From the NCBI RefSeq assembly GCF_900142965.1, contig NZ_FRCQ01000008.1:1-64000 (forward strand): a DNA stretch of 64,000 nt. Direction: 5' to 3'. The stretch is from Rhizobacter sp. OV335. GTDB lineage: Bacteria; Pseudomonadota; Gammaproteobacteria; Burkholderiales; Burkholderiaceae_C. The notes under the pieces are model-generated. The model was not told the origin of the DNA, ran no database searches, and saw nothing but the letters and a program-made list of their open reading frames with translations. The position numbers were made by a program, and so were the translations under genes. This document shows positions 41,695-51,690 of the stretch, piece by piece (the first letter of the stretch is position 1; each line of letters begins with the position of its first letter).

Positions 41695-42555
41695 ATGAAA
41701 GCGCCCCTCCCCCACCCCGGTCGCCTGGCCGCCCATTCACAGGGCGACGGCCCGGTCGTGCTGTGCCTGCATTCGTCGACCGGCACGCATGCGCAATGGA
41801 ACGGCCTGGCCGACGCGCTGAGCGAGCGCTGGCAGGTCGTCGCGCCCGACCTGCACGGCCATGGCCGCAGCCCGGCCTGGCCGTCGGCGGCGCTGGACAC
41901 GCTGCACGTCGATGCGAACGCGGTCACCCAGCTCATGCAGCCGGCCTGGGGGCTGGTGCGCCGCGGCATCCACCTGGTCGGCCATTCGTACGGCGCGGCG
42001 GTCGCGATGCAGATCGCGCTGCGCCACCCGCAGTGGGTGCGCTCGCTGACGCTGTACGAGCCGGTCGCGGTCGGCATCATCCATCGCATGGCGCCGCAGG
42101 ACCCGTCGCTCGCCGAGGTGCGCGAGATCGCGTCGCGAGTCGCCCGGCTGCTCGAGCAGGGTGATGCACTGGCCGCGGCGTGCGCCTTCACGACCTACTG
42201 GGGCGGCGACGCGGCCTGGGACGGCCTGAGCCCGGCGCGCCGCGAGGCCATCGCGGCGCGCATGCCGGTGGTGCCCCATCACTTCGACGCGCTGTTCTCG
42301 GCCACCTGGGGCCCGCAGGTGCTGTCGCGCCTGGCGATGCCGCTGCTGCTGATCCACGGCGAGCGCACGCGCGCGCCGGCGCGGCGCATCGTCGAGCTGC
42401 TCGCGCAGGCCCTGCCGCGGGCGCAGCACTGCGAGCTGGCCGGTGCCGGCCACCTGGGGCCGATCACGCACGCGGCAACGGTCGTGCGCTGGATGGCGAC
42501 CCACCTCGATCCGGTGGCTGCGTCGCGACTGGAGTTGCAGCCCGAAGCAGCCTGA
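41695..42555 (+). CDS. Alpha/beta fold hydrolase
   Basis: This 286-residue protein has the alpha/beta hydrolase core: oxyanion-side LCLHSSTGTHAQW, VAPDLHGHGRSPAWP, nucleophile elbow VGHSYGAAVA and a terminal His in LAGAGHLGPITH. An Asp is expected before it, but the place usually holding the third triad residue reads LLIHGERTRAPARR, so the acid is uncertain (Glu). Substrate is unknown. GGAGA precedes the ATG. Together with the next gene it forms a tandem pair of unrelated esterase-type hydrolases. Confidence 0.83.
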   Translation: MKAPLPHPGRLAAHSQGDGPVVLCLHSSTGTHAQWNGLADALSERWQVVAPDLHGHGRSPAWPSAALDTLHVDANAVTQLMQPAWGLVRRGIHLVGHSYGAAVAMQIALRHPQWVRSLTLYEPVAVGIIHRMAPQDPSLAEVREIASRVARLLEQGDALAAACAFTTYWGGDAAWDGLSPARREAIAARMPVVPHHFDALFSATWGPQVLSRLAMPLLLIHGERTRAPARRIVELLAQALPRAQHCELAGAGHLGPITHAATVVRWMATHLDPVAASRLELQPEAA

Positions 42556-42578
42556 ACGGGCCATGCCACACTGGTGCG

Positions 42579-43412
42579 ATGGACACCTCGCTGCACACCA
42601 CCGACGGCCTGAAGCTGCACCTCTCGCACCACCCGGCCGGCACCGCCGCACACGGCGTCGTCGTGCTGGTGCATGGGCTGGGCGAGCACCTCGGCCGCTA
42701 CACCCACGTGATCGCGCACCTGAACGGCTGGGGCTGGCATGTGCTGGCGTATGACCAGCGCGGCCACGGCCGCAGCGAGGGCGGGCGTGGGCAGCTCGCC
42801 ACCGACCACGACCTGCTGGACGACCTGTCGCACGTGATCGATGCGGCCCGCACCGCGCACCGTGGCCCGCTGGTGCTGCTCGGCCACAGCATGGGCGGGC
42901 TGGTCGTCTCGCGCTTCGCCGCCGACACCAAGGCACCCTGGTGGCGCCCGGTCGACGGCCTGGTGATGTCGTCGCCCGCGCTCGACCCCGGCATGAACGG
43001 CGCGCAGAAGCTGCTGCTCGCGCTGCTCGGCCCGATCGCGCCGTCGCTCGCGGTCGGCAACGGGCTGAAGCCGGCCTGGATCTCGCGCAACCCGGCGGTC
43101 GTCGCGGCCTATGTCGCCGACCCGCTGGTGCACGACCGCGTGACGCCGCGGCTGGTGCGCTTCATCGTCGATGGCGGCGAGTGGGTGCGCGCCCGCGCGG
43201 CCGCCTGGGCCGTGCCGACGCTGCTGCTCTACGCCGGCAGCGACCGCTGCGTCGCGCCGGCCGGCAGCCGCGCATTCGCCGCGGCGGCGCCGCAGGCGGT
43301 GGTCACGGTGCAGGAATTCCCGCCGCTGTTCCATGAGATCTTCAACGAACCCGAGCAGGCCGAGGTGTTCGCCGCGCTGCAGACCGGGCTGCGCCGCCTC
43401 ACCGTGACTTGA
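42579..43412 (+). CDS. Alpha/beta hydrolase, monoacylglycerol lipase-like
   Basis: This 277-residue enzyme shows VLVHGLGEHLGRYTHV, YDQRGHGRSEGGRGQL and the nucleophile motif LLGHSMGGLV, characteristic of the lysophospholipase/monoacylglycerol lipase branch. The acid residue lies in YAGSDRCVAP and the His in LFHEIFNEPEQ, both typical of that branch. It has no signal peptide. It begins 24 bases after the previous hydrolase and is probably co-transcribed. Confidence 0.87.
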   Translation: MDTSLHTTDGLKLHLSHHPAGTAAHGVVVLVHGLGEHLGRYTHVIAHLNGWGWHVLAYDQRGHGRSEGGRGQLATDHDLLDDLSHVIDAARTAHRGPLVLLGHSMGGLVVSRFAADTKAPWWRPVDGLVMSSPALDPGMNGAQKLLLALLGPIAPSLAVGNGLKPAWISRNPAVVAAYVADPLVHDRVTPRLVRFIVDGGEWVRARAAAWAVPTLLLYAGSDRCVAPAGSRAFAAAAPQAVVTVQEFPPLFHEIFNEPEQAEVFAALQTGLRRLTVT

Positions 43413-43462
43413 ACACCATGCGTCCTGTGTGACGCATTCGCGCATCTCCGTTTCATCGTGTG

Positions 43463-43541
43463 CCCTTGTGGGTCGGATCTGCATCGCCTGGTGCGGTCGG
43501 TTTTACACTCTGCGATTCCCCACAAGGGACCTCGCACCAGG
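43463..43541 (+). promoter_or_regulatory. A-B-A'-B' paired leader sequestering the ribosome site of the M20 gene
   Basis: CCCTTGTGGG (43463-43472) pairs perfectly with CCCACAAGGG (43519-43528), and CCTGGTGCG (43487-43495) with CGCACCAGG (43533-43541). The order is that of an H-type pseudoknot. The second pairing covers the first bases of the AGGAG ribosome site (43539-43543) of the peptidase at 43551. It could be a riboswitch-like control element if the promoter lies upstream. A TACACT box at 43504-43509 offers a downstream promoter, in which case the repeats would act as DNA sites. Confidence 0.5.
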
Positions 43542-43550
43542 AGAACCGGC

Positions 43551-45026
43551 ATGAACGCTCGCGACCCCAACCTTCCGCTGCAACCCGACGAAGCCACCGC
43601 CATCGCCGAGTTTGCGAACCGCACCTGGGATGAAGAGATCGTTCCGGCGCTGACCGATTACATCGCGATCCCCGCGAAAAGCCCGATGTTCGATGCCGAC
43701 TGGCAGAAGAACGGCCACATCGAGCGGGTGATCCGCGACGCCGCGAGCTGGGTCGAGGGCCGCAAGGTGGCAGGGCTGAAGCTGGAAGTGGTGCGGCTCG
43801 AAGGCCGCACGCCGGTGATCTTCTTCGAGGTGCCGGCCACGAAGGCTGGCAGCACCGACACCATCTGCCTGTACGGCCACCTCGACAAGCAACCCGAATT
43901 CAACGGCTGGCGCAACGACCTGGGGCCCTGGACGCCGAAGTACGAGAACGGCCTGCTGTACGGCCGCGGCGGTGCCGACGACGGCTACGCGGTCTACGCA
44001 TCGCTGACCGCGATCATGGCGCTCGACCGGCAGGGCATTCCGCGCCCGCGCTGCGTCGGCATCATCGAGGCCTGCGAGGAAAGCGGCTCGTTCGACCTGC
44101 CGGCCTACCTCGACGTGCTGCGCGAGCGGCTGGGCAACGTGAGCCTGGTCGTCTGCCTCGACAGCGGCGCCGGCAACTACGACCAGCTGTGGCTCACGAC
44201 CAGCCTGCGCGGCATGGTCAGCGGCGTGCTGAAGGTCGAGATCCTGACCGAGGGCATCCACTCCGGCGATTCGAGCGGCCTGGTGCCGTCGAGCTTCCGC
44301 ATCCTGCGCCAGGTGCTGGACCGGCTCGAGGACAGCAAGACCGGCCGGTTGCTGCCGGAGAGCTTTCACTGCGAGGTGCCCGGCGACCGCCTCGCGCAGG
44401 CCCGCACCACGGCGCAGATCCTCGGCGACGAGGTCTGGAAACGCTTCCCGTGGGCCTGCGGCGCCGACGGCGGCCCGACGCTGCCGACCACCACCGACCC
44501 GACCGAGGCGCTGTTGAACCGCACCTGGCGCCCGACGCTGAGCGTCACCGGCGCCGACGGTTTCCCCGAGCTGAAGAACGCCGGCAACGTGCTGCGGCCG
44601 TACACCGCGTTCAAGCTGAGCCTGCGCCTGCCGCCGCTGATCGACGGCAACGAGGCGGCGGAGCGCCTGAAGACGCTGCTCGAGGACAACGCGCCGTACA
44701 ACGCCCGCGTGACCTTCGCGGCCGACGGCCGCGCCGGCGCGCATGGCGCGAGCGGCTGGAACGCGCCGAGCCTCGCGCCGTGGCTGGAAGATGCGCTCAA
44801 CGGCGCATCGCAGGCGCAGTTCGGCGCACCGTGCGGCTACGTCGGCCAGGGCGGCACGATCCCGCTGATGAGCCTGCTGCAGAAGGGCTTCCCGAAGGCC
44901 CAGATGATGGTCTGCGGCGTGCTCGGCCCGAAGAGCAACGCGCACGGGCCGAACGAGTTCCTGCATGTGCCGTATGGGAAGAAGCTGACGGCGGCGGTGG
45001 CGCAGGTGATGGCTGCTTGTCCTTGA
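43551..45026 (+). CDS. M20 family metallopeptidase (dipeptidase-like)
   Basis: This 491-residue cytoplasmic enzyme of the M20/ArgE/DapE/carnosinase group shows LYGHLDKQPEFNGW (zinc ligands), GRGGADDGYAVYAS and IEACEESGSFDLPAYL (catalytic and ligand glutamates), and the dimerisation domain near ILTEGIHSGDSSGLVPSSF. The final His ligand lies in SNAHGPNEFLHVPYGK. It probably hydrolyses dipeptides or N-acyl amino acids. The ATG follows AGGAGA. A paired leader upstream could regulate translation. Confidence 0.88.
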   Translation: MNARDPNLPLQPDEATAIAEFANRTWDEEIVPALTDYIAIPAKSPMFDADWQKNGHIERVIRDAASWVEGRKVAGLKLEVVRLEGRTPVIFFEVPATKAGSTDTICLYGHLDKQPEFNGWRNDLGPWTPKYENGLLYGRGGADDGYAVYASLTAIMALDRQGIPRPRCVGIIEACEESGSFDLPAYLDVLRERLGNVSLVVCLDSGAGNYDQLWLTTSLRGMVSGVLKVEILTEGIHSGDSSGLVPSSFRILRQVLDRLEDSKTGRLLPESFHCEVPGDRLAQARTTAQILGDEVWKRFPWACGADGGPTLPTTTDPTEALLNRTWRPTLSVTGADGFPELKNAGNVLRPYTAFKLSLRLPPLIDGNEAAERLKTLLEDNAPYNARVTFAADGRAGAHGASGWNAPSLAPWLEDALNGASQAQFGAPCGYVGQGGTIPLMSLLQKGFPKAQMMVCGVLGPKSNAHGPNEFLHVPYGKKLTAAVAQVMAACP

Positions 45027-45030
45027 CCCG

Positions 45031-46368
45031 GTGAGCGCCAACGCCCGCATGGCGGCCTGGTTGTTTGCCGCGTGCTGGGCGGTGTGCTGCGCCGGCGCCG
45101 CCGCGCAGCCTCAAGGCACCGACCTCGCAGCGCTCGACGCGCGCCTTGCACCGATCGCCCCGCGGGTCATCGCGTGGCGGCGCGACCTGCACGCCCACCC
45201 CGAGTTGTCGGGCCAGGAGCTGCGCACGGCCGCGCTGGTGGCCGAGCACCTGCGCCGGCTCGGCCTGGAGGTGAAGACCGGCGTCGGCGGCCTCGGCGTG
45301 GTCGGCCTGCTGCGCGGCGGGCTGCCGGGCTCCAAGGTGGTGGCGCTGCGCGCCGACATGGACGCGCTGCCGGTGACCGAGGCGACCAACCTGCCGTTCG
45401 CGTCGCAACAGACCGGCCGCTACCAGGGCGTGCAGACGCCGGTGATGCACGCCTGCGGGCACGACGGCCACACCGCGATGCTGATGGGCGTGGCCGAGCT
45501 GCTGGCCGGGCTGCGCGCGCAGGTCCCGGGCACGGTGAAGTTCATCTTCCAGCCGGCCGAAGAGGGCCTCGCCGATCTGCCGTCGACTGCCGCCGAAAGC
45601 TGGGGCGCGCGCGCGATGGTCGAGGAAGGCGTGCTCGAGCATCCGAAGGTCGATGCGGTGTTCGGCCTGCACCTCTCGCCGAACCTGGCCTCGGGCATGC
45701 TCGGCGTGCGCGGCGGTCCGATGCTGGCCGGCGCCGATTCGCTGCGCATCACGGTGCGGGGCCGCGGCACGCACGGCGGCGCGCCGTGGGCGGGGGTCGA
45801 TCCCATCGTCGTCGCGGCGCAGATCGTCACCGGGCTGCAGACCATCGTGAGCCGCCAGCTCAACATCAGCCACGAGCCGGCGGTGCTGAGCATCTCGTCG
45901 ATCCACGGCGGCAACCGCGAGAACGTGCTGCCCGACAGCGTCGAGATGCGCGGCACGCTGCGCAGCTTCGACGAGGACATGCGCGAAGACGCGAAGCGCC
46001 GCATCGTGACGACCGCCGAATCGATCGCCGCGGCCAGCGGGGCGCAGGCGAGCGTCAGTTTCGGGCCGGCCACCTATGCCGTCACCGACAACCCGCGCGA
46101 GCTGCTGGCGCGGATGATGCCGTCGCTGCAGCGCGCGAGCGGCGACAAGGTCGTCGAGCTGCCGAAGATCAGCGCGTCGGAAGATTTCTCGGAGTACCAG
46201 AAGCAGGTGCCGGGGCTGTTCTTCATCCTGGGCGCGACGCCGCCCGGCAAGACGCCGCAGAGCGCGCCGCCGAACCACGCGCCGGATTTCGATTTCGACG
46301 AAGGGGCGATGCGGCTGGGCGTGAAGGCGCTCGCGACGCTGGCGCTGGACTACCTGGTCAGCCCGTAG
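45031..46368 (+). CDS. Exported M20D amidohydrolase (hippurate/IAA-amino acid hydrolase-like)
   Basis: This protein of up to 445 residues starts with a signal peptide (MAAWLFAACWAVCCAGAAAQ), so the enzyme is periplasmic. The M20D core shows RRDLHAHPELSGQE, MHACGHDGHTAMLMG, FQPAEEGLADLP, FGLHLSPNL and ASEDFSEYQKQVPGLFF. It probably removes acyl groups from N-acyl amino acids. The start could be the GTG at 45031 or the ATG at 45049. It directly follows the cytoplasmic M20 enzyme, suggesting a shared peptide or acyl-amino-acid pathway. Its 3' end overlaps the convergent flavoprotein by 11 bases. Confidence 0.87.
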   Translation: MSANARMAAWLFAACWAVCCAGAAAQPQGTDLAALDARLAPIAPRVIAWRRDLHAHPELSGQELRTAALVAEHLRRLGLEVKTGVGGLGVVGLLRGGLPGSKVVALRADMDALPVTEATNLPFASQQTGRYQGVQTPVMHACGHDGHTAMLMGVAELLAGLRAQVPGTVKFIFQPAEEGLADLPSTAAESWGARAMVEEGVLEHPKVDAVFGLHLSPNLASGMLGVRGGPMLAGADSLRITVRGRGTHGGAPWAGVDPIVVAAQIVTGLQTIVSRQLNISHEPAVLSISSIHGGNRENVLPDSVEMRGTLRSFDEDMREDAKRRIVTTAESIAAASGAQASVSFGPATYAVTDNPRELLARMMPSLQRASGDKVVELPKISASEDFSEYQKQVPGLFFILGATPPGKTPQSAPPNHAPDFDFDEGAMRLGVKALATLALDYLVSP

Positions 46369-48007
46369 ACAGGAGCGACGCGCCGAGCGCCTCGGCGACC
46401 TCGATCCCGTCGACGCCGGCCGACATGATCCCGCCGGCATAGCCCGCGCCCTCGCCGGCCGGGTACAGGCCCTTCACGTTCAGGCTCTGGAAATCCTTGC
46501 CGCGCGTGATGCGCAGCGGCGACGAGGTGCGCGTCTCGACGCCCGTCAGCACCGCATCCGGCATCGAGAAGCCCTTGATCTGCCGCTCGAACGCCGGCAG
46601 CGCCTCGCGGATCGCCTCGATCGCGTAGTCGGGCAGGCTGGGGTGCAGGTCGCCGAGCAGCACGCCCGGCTTGTACGACGGCTGCACGTTGCCGAGCTCT
46701 CGCGAACGCTGGCCCTTCACGAAATCGCCGACCAGTTGGCCGGGCGCTTCATAGTTGCCACCACCGAGTTCGAAGGCCCGCGACTCGATGCGCCGCTGGA
46801 ACTCGATGCCATCCAGCGGCGAGACCGGCCCCGGGGCGTTCGGGTCCTGCGCGTAGTCCTGCGGCGTGATGCCGACCACGATGCCGGCGTTCGCGTTGCG
46901 CTCGTTGCGCGAGTACTGGCTCATGCCGTTGGTGACGACGCGGCCGAGCTCGGAGGTCGCGGCGACCACCGTGCCGCCGGGGCACATGCAGAAGCTGTAG
47001 ACCGAGCGACCGTTCGCCGCGTGGTGCACCAGCTTGTAGTCGGCGGCGCCGAGGATCGTGTTGCCGGCGTTCGGGCCGAAGCGCGCCCTGTCGATGATCG
47101 ACTGCGGGTGCTCGATGCGGAAGCCCACCGAGAACGGTTTGGCTTCCATGTGAACGCCGCGCTCGTGCAGCATCGCGAAGGTGTCGCGCGCGCTGTGGCC
47201 GAGCGCGAGCACGACGTGGTCGGCACGCAGTTGCTCGCCGGACGCGAGTGTCACGCCGCGAATGTGGTTGCCTTCGATCAGCACGTCGGTCACGCGCTGT
47301 TCGAAGCGGATCTCGCCGCCCAGCGCCTCGATGTCGGCCCGCATCTTCTCGATCATGCTGACGAGCCGGAAGGTGCCGATGTGCGGCTTGCTGACGAACA
47401 GGATCTCTTCCGGCGCGCCGGCCTTGACGAACTCGGCCAGCACCTTGCGCGTCAGGTGGCGCGGGTCGCTGATCTGGCTCCACAGCTTGCCGTCGGAGAA
47501 GGTGCCGGCGCCGCCCTCGCCGAACTGCACGTTCGACTCCGGGTTCAGGATCTTCTTGCGCCACAGGCCCCAGGTGTCCTGGGTGCGCTGGCGCACCTCC
47601 TTGCCGCGCTCCAGCACGATCGGCCGCAGGCCCATCTGCGCGAGGATCAGCGCGGCGAACAGCCCGCAGGGCCCGAAGCCGACGACCAGCGGGCGCGGCC
47701 GGCCCGACGATTGGAAATCGGCCGGCGCGTGGCCGACGAAGCGGTAGCGGGTGTCGGGCGACGGCTTGACGTGCGGGTCGGCCGAGAAGCGCTGCAGCAG
47801 CGCGGTTTCATCGGCCGGGTCCGCGAGCTCGCAGTCGATCGTGTAGATCAGCACGATGGCCGCCTTCTTGCGCGCGTCGTAGCTGCGCTTGAAGACGGTG
47901 AAGGCTTTCAGCGCGGCGTCGGCCAGGCCCAGGCGCTGCAGCACGGCCGGGCGCAGCGCGCCTTCGGCGTGGTCGAGCGGCAGGCGCAGTTCGGTGATTC
48001 GGAGCAT
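46358..48007 (-). CDS. FAD-dependent dehydrogenase, COG2509 type
   Basis: This 549-residue protein has a specific N-terminal domain (about 1-95, FTVFKRSYDARKKAAIVLIY) before the Rossmann motif VGFGPCGLFAALILAQMGLR (about 107-126) and the FAD-binding ERGKEVRQR. A conserved block NVQFGEGGAGTFSDGKL follows, and FAD contacts near the C-terminus read LYPAGEGAGYAGGIMSAGVD. The family is uncharacterised. The neighbouring MsbA-like gene is only five bases upstream of its start, so both probably share a transcript. Confidence 0.87.
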   Translation of the reverse strand: MLRITELRLPLDHAEGALRPAVLQRLGLADAALKAFTVFKRSYDARKKAAIVLIYTIDCELADPADETALLQRFSADPHVKPSPDTRYRFVGHAPADFQSSGRPRPLVVGFGPCGLFAALILAQMGLRPIVLERGKEVRQRTQDTWGLWRKKILNPESNVQFGEGGAGTFSDGKLWSQISDPRHLTRKVLAEFVKAGAPEEILFVSKPHIGTFRLVSMIEKMRADIEALGGEIRFEQRVTDVLIEGNHIRGVTLASGEQLRADHVVLALGHSARDTFAMLHERGVHMEAKPFSVGFRIEHPQSIIDRARFGPNAGNTILGAADYKLVHHAANGRSVYSFCMCPGGTVVAATSELGRVVTNGMSQYSRNERNANAGIVVGITPQDYAQDPNAPGPVSPLDGIEFQRRIESRAFELGGGNYEAPGQLVGDFVKGQRSRELGNVQPSYKPGVLLGDLHPSLPDYAIEAIREALPAFERQIKGFSMPDAVLTGVETRTSSPLRITRGKDFQSLNVKGLYPAGEGAGYAGGIMSAGVDGIEVAEALGASLLSTG

Positions 48008-48012
48008 GGGCG

Positions 48013-49947
<1,935 letters not shown>

Positions 49948-50110
49948 GGCGGCGCCAATGGCAAGGCGGCGCAGGCTTGTGGCGTGCGCCGCATCGGAGG
50001 TTGGGGGATGCGCCATTCTCGCGCGGAACTCACGCCACAACGACAGAAGCCGCCCGGAGGCAGCTTCTGCGGTGTCCCTCAACCGAAGCGCCCGGCCGGC
50101 GCGTCAGCGA

Positions 50111-50545
50111 TCAGTAGCCGGTCGACAGGGCGCCGTAGCTGGCGTCGCTCTTGTGCGTCTTGGCCGCTTCGATGGCTTCGGCGCGGACTTCGGCACGGGT
50201 GCGGCTGGCGGCACCGGCGACCACCGGGGTGGCGTAGCCGTAGCTTTCCGAGTTCGGGACCAGCGTGCCGTCGACACGGGCACGGGCCAGTTCGGCGCGC
50301 ACTTGCTCGCGGCTCTTGCCGCTGTCGGCGGTCGCGGCCACCGCGGCCTTCGGCAGCGTGATCGATGCGTTGTTGTAGCCGTAGCTTTCCGAGTTCGGCA
50401 GCAGCTCGCCGCTGGCACGGGCACGGGCCAGTTCGGCACGCACTTGCTCGCGGGTCAGGCCGGTGTCGGCAGCGAACGCGGTGACGGAGGCGCCAGCCAG
50501 GGCCAGGGCGACGGTGGCAAGGGCGGCGAAGTTCTTGGTGGTCAT
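50111..50545 (-). CDS. DUF4148 domain-containing exported protein
   Basis: This 144-residue protein has a signal peptide (ALATVALALAGASVTAFAAD) and two near-perfect copies of a 50-residue unit: LTREQVRAELARARASGELL PNSESYGYNN and later KSREQVRAELARARVDGTLV PNSESYGYAT, plus a third partial copy (RTRAEVRAEAIEAAK). DUF4148 proteins are abundant in Burkholderia and its relatives, with no known function. The start follows AAGGA. It is divergent from the LysR regulator. Confidence 0.85.
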   Translation of the reverse strand: MTTKNFAALATVALALAGASVTAFAADTGLTREQVRAELARARASGELLPNSESYGYNNASITLPKAAVAATADSGKSREQVRAELARARVDGTLVPNSESYGYATPVVAGAASRTRAEVRAEAIEAAKTHKSDASYGALSTGY

Positions 50546-50706
50546 GATGAATTCCTTCAGAAGGTTGACGTTTCCAGGCAGGGCGGCTTCAGGGGTTAGA
50601 GCCGTCTTGTCCAGCCTCGGTGAGTCACTTGTTGCGTTGGCCTCATCGATGGGGTGAACTGTAGACATTGCGCTTGAATCAATAAACAGCACGTGCTTCA
50701 ATGCCG

Positions 50707-50728
50707 CATTGTCAAAAAAGAAACAATG
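50707..50728. promoter_or_regulatory. CATTGT-N10-ACAATG dyad before the LysR gene
   Basis: The 6-base arms (50707-50712 and 50723-50728) flank a run of A. The site ends 11 bases before the LysR start codon, close to the ribosome site, and within the 194-base gap shared with the DUF4148 gene. LysR proteins often bind such T-N11-A dyads and repress themselves; this role is inferred. A second, looser TTGAA/TTCAA pair lies at about 50674-50703. Confidence 0.4.
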
Positions 50729-50739
50729 AGGGTGAAAGA

Positions 50740-51690
50740 ATGGATCGGCTGCATTCGATGCGGGTGTTTTCCCGGGTGATTGAAGAGGGCAGCTTCGCGT
50801 CGGCGGCACGCCGGCTGAACCTGTCTCCCGCGGTCGTGACGCGGCTCGTCGCCGACCTCGAAGAGCACCTGGGCGCCAGGCTGATCAACCGCACGACGCG
50901 CCGCCTCGCGCTCACCGACACCGGCGAGCTCTACCTCGAACGCGTGCAGCAGATCCTGACCGAGGTCGAAGAAGCCGAGGCGCTCGCGAGCGCCGCCACC
51001 TCCGAGCCGCGCGGCCATCTGCGCGTATTGGCGCCGCCGGCCTTCGCGGTGCACCAGATCGCCAAGCACCTGCCCAAGTTCCGCGCGCTGTTCCCGAAGG
51101 TCACGATCGAGCTGTCGTGCCCCGGCCCGGTGGAGGCGGTCGACGAGAACTTCGACGTGAGCATCCTGTCGGTCGGCGACCGCCCGCTCGATGGCGATTT
51201 CGTCGCGCGGCGCCTCGCTCGTTCCGAGGTCATCACCTGCGCGTCGCCCGACTACCTGAACCGCCGTGGCCGACCGGTGCACCCGTCGGAGCTGGCCGGG
51301 CACGAGGCGATGGTGCCGACCTTCCTGCGCGAGCTGACCTTCCACGAAGGCGTCTGGGGCGATGACGAGCCGTCCGGCGAGACCTACACGCTGACACCGG
51401 GGCGCCCCGCGCTCGGCACGACGCACATCGACACGATGTACGCCGCGGCGCTGGCCGGCATGGGAATCGCCGGGCTGCCGTCGTTCGTCGTCGAGGACGC
51501 GCTGATGGAGCACGCGCTCGAACGCGTGCTGCCGCGCTGGCACCTGCTGACCACGACGCTGTATGCCGCGATGCCCACGCGCAAGCACGTGCCGGCACGC
51601 ACGCGGGCGTTCATCGATTTCCTGCTCGAGACCTTCGGCGGCGGCGAGACCGACCCGTGGCTGGCGGCGGCGGGCTGCGAAACGCGCTGA
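50740..51690 (+). CDS. LysR-family transcriptional regulator
   Basis: This 316-residue regulator has the LysR helix-turn-helix (about 1-60, MRVFSRVIEEGSFASAARRL, SPAVVTRLVADLEEHLGARL) and the periplasmic-binding-protein-like effector domain. It belongs to the subgroup whose target is often a divergent oxidoreductase or membrane protein; here the divergent neighbour is the DUF4148 gene. The effector is unknown. It ends directly against the convergent amgK-like gene (adjacent bases). Confidence 0.9.
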   Translation: MDRLHSMRVFSRVIEEGSFASAARRLNLSPAVVTRLVADLEEHLGARLINRTTRRLALTDTGELYLERVQQILTEVEEAEALASAATSEPRGHLRVLAPPAFAVHQIAKHLPKFRALFPKVTIELSCPGPVEAVDENFDVSILSVGDRPLDGDFVARRLARSEVITCASPDYLNRRGRPVHPSELAGHEAMVPTFLRELTFHEGVWGDDEPSGETYTLTPGRPALGTTHIDTMYAAALAGMGIAGLPSFVVEDALMEHALERVLPRWHLLTTTLYAAMPTRKHVPARTRAFIDFLLETFGGGETDPWLAAAGCETR

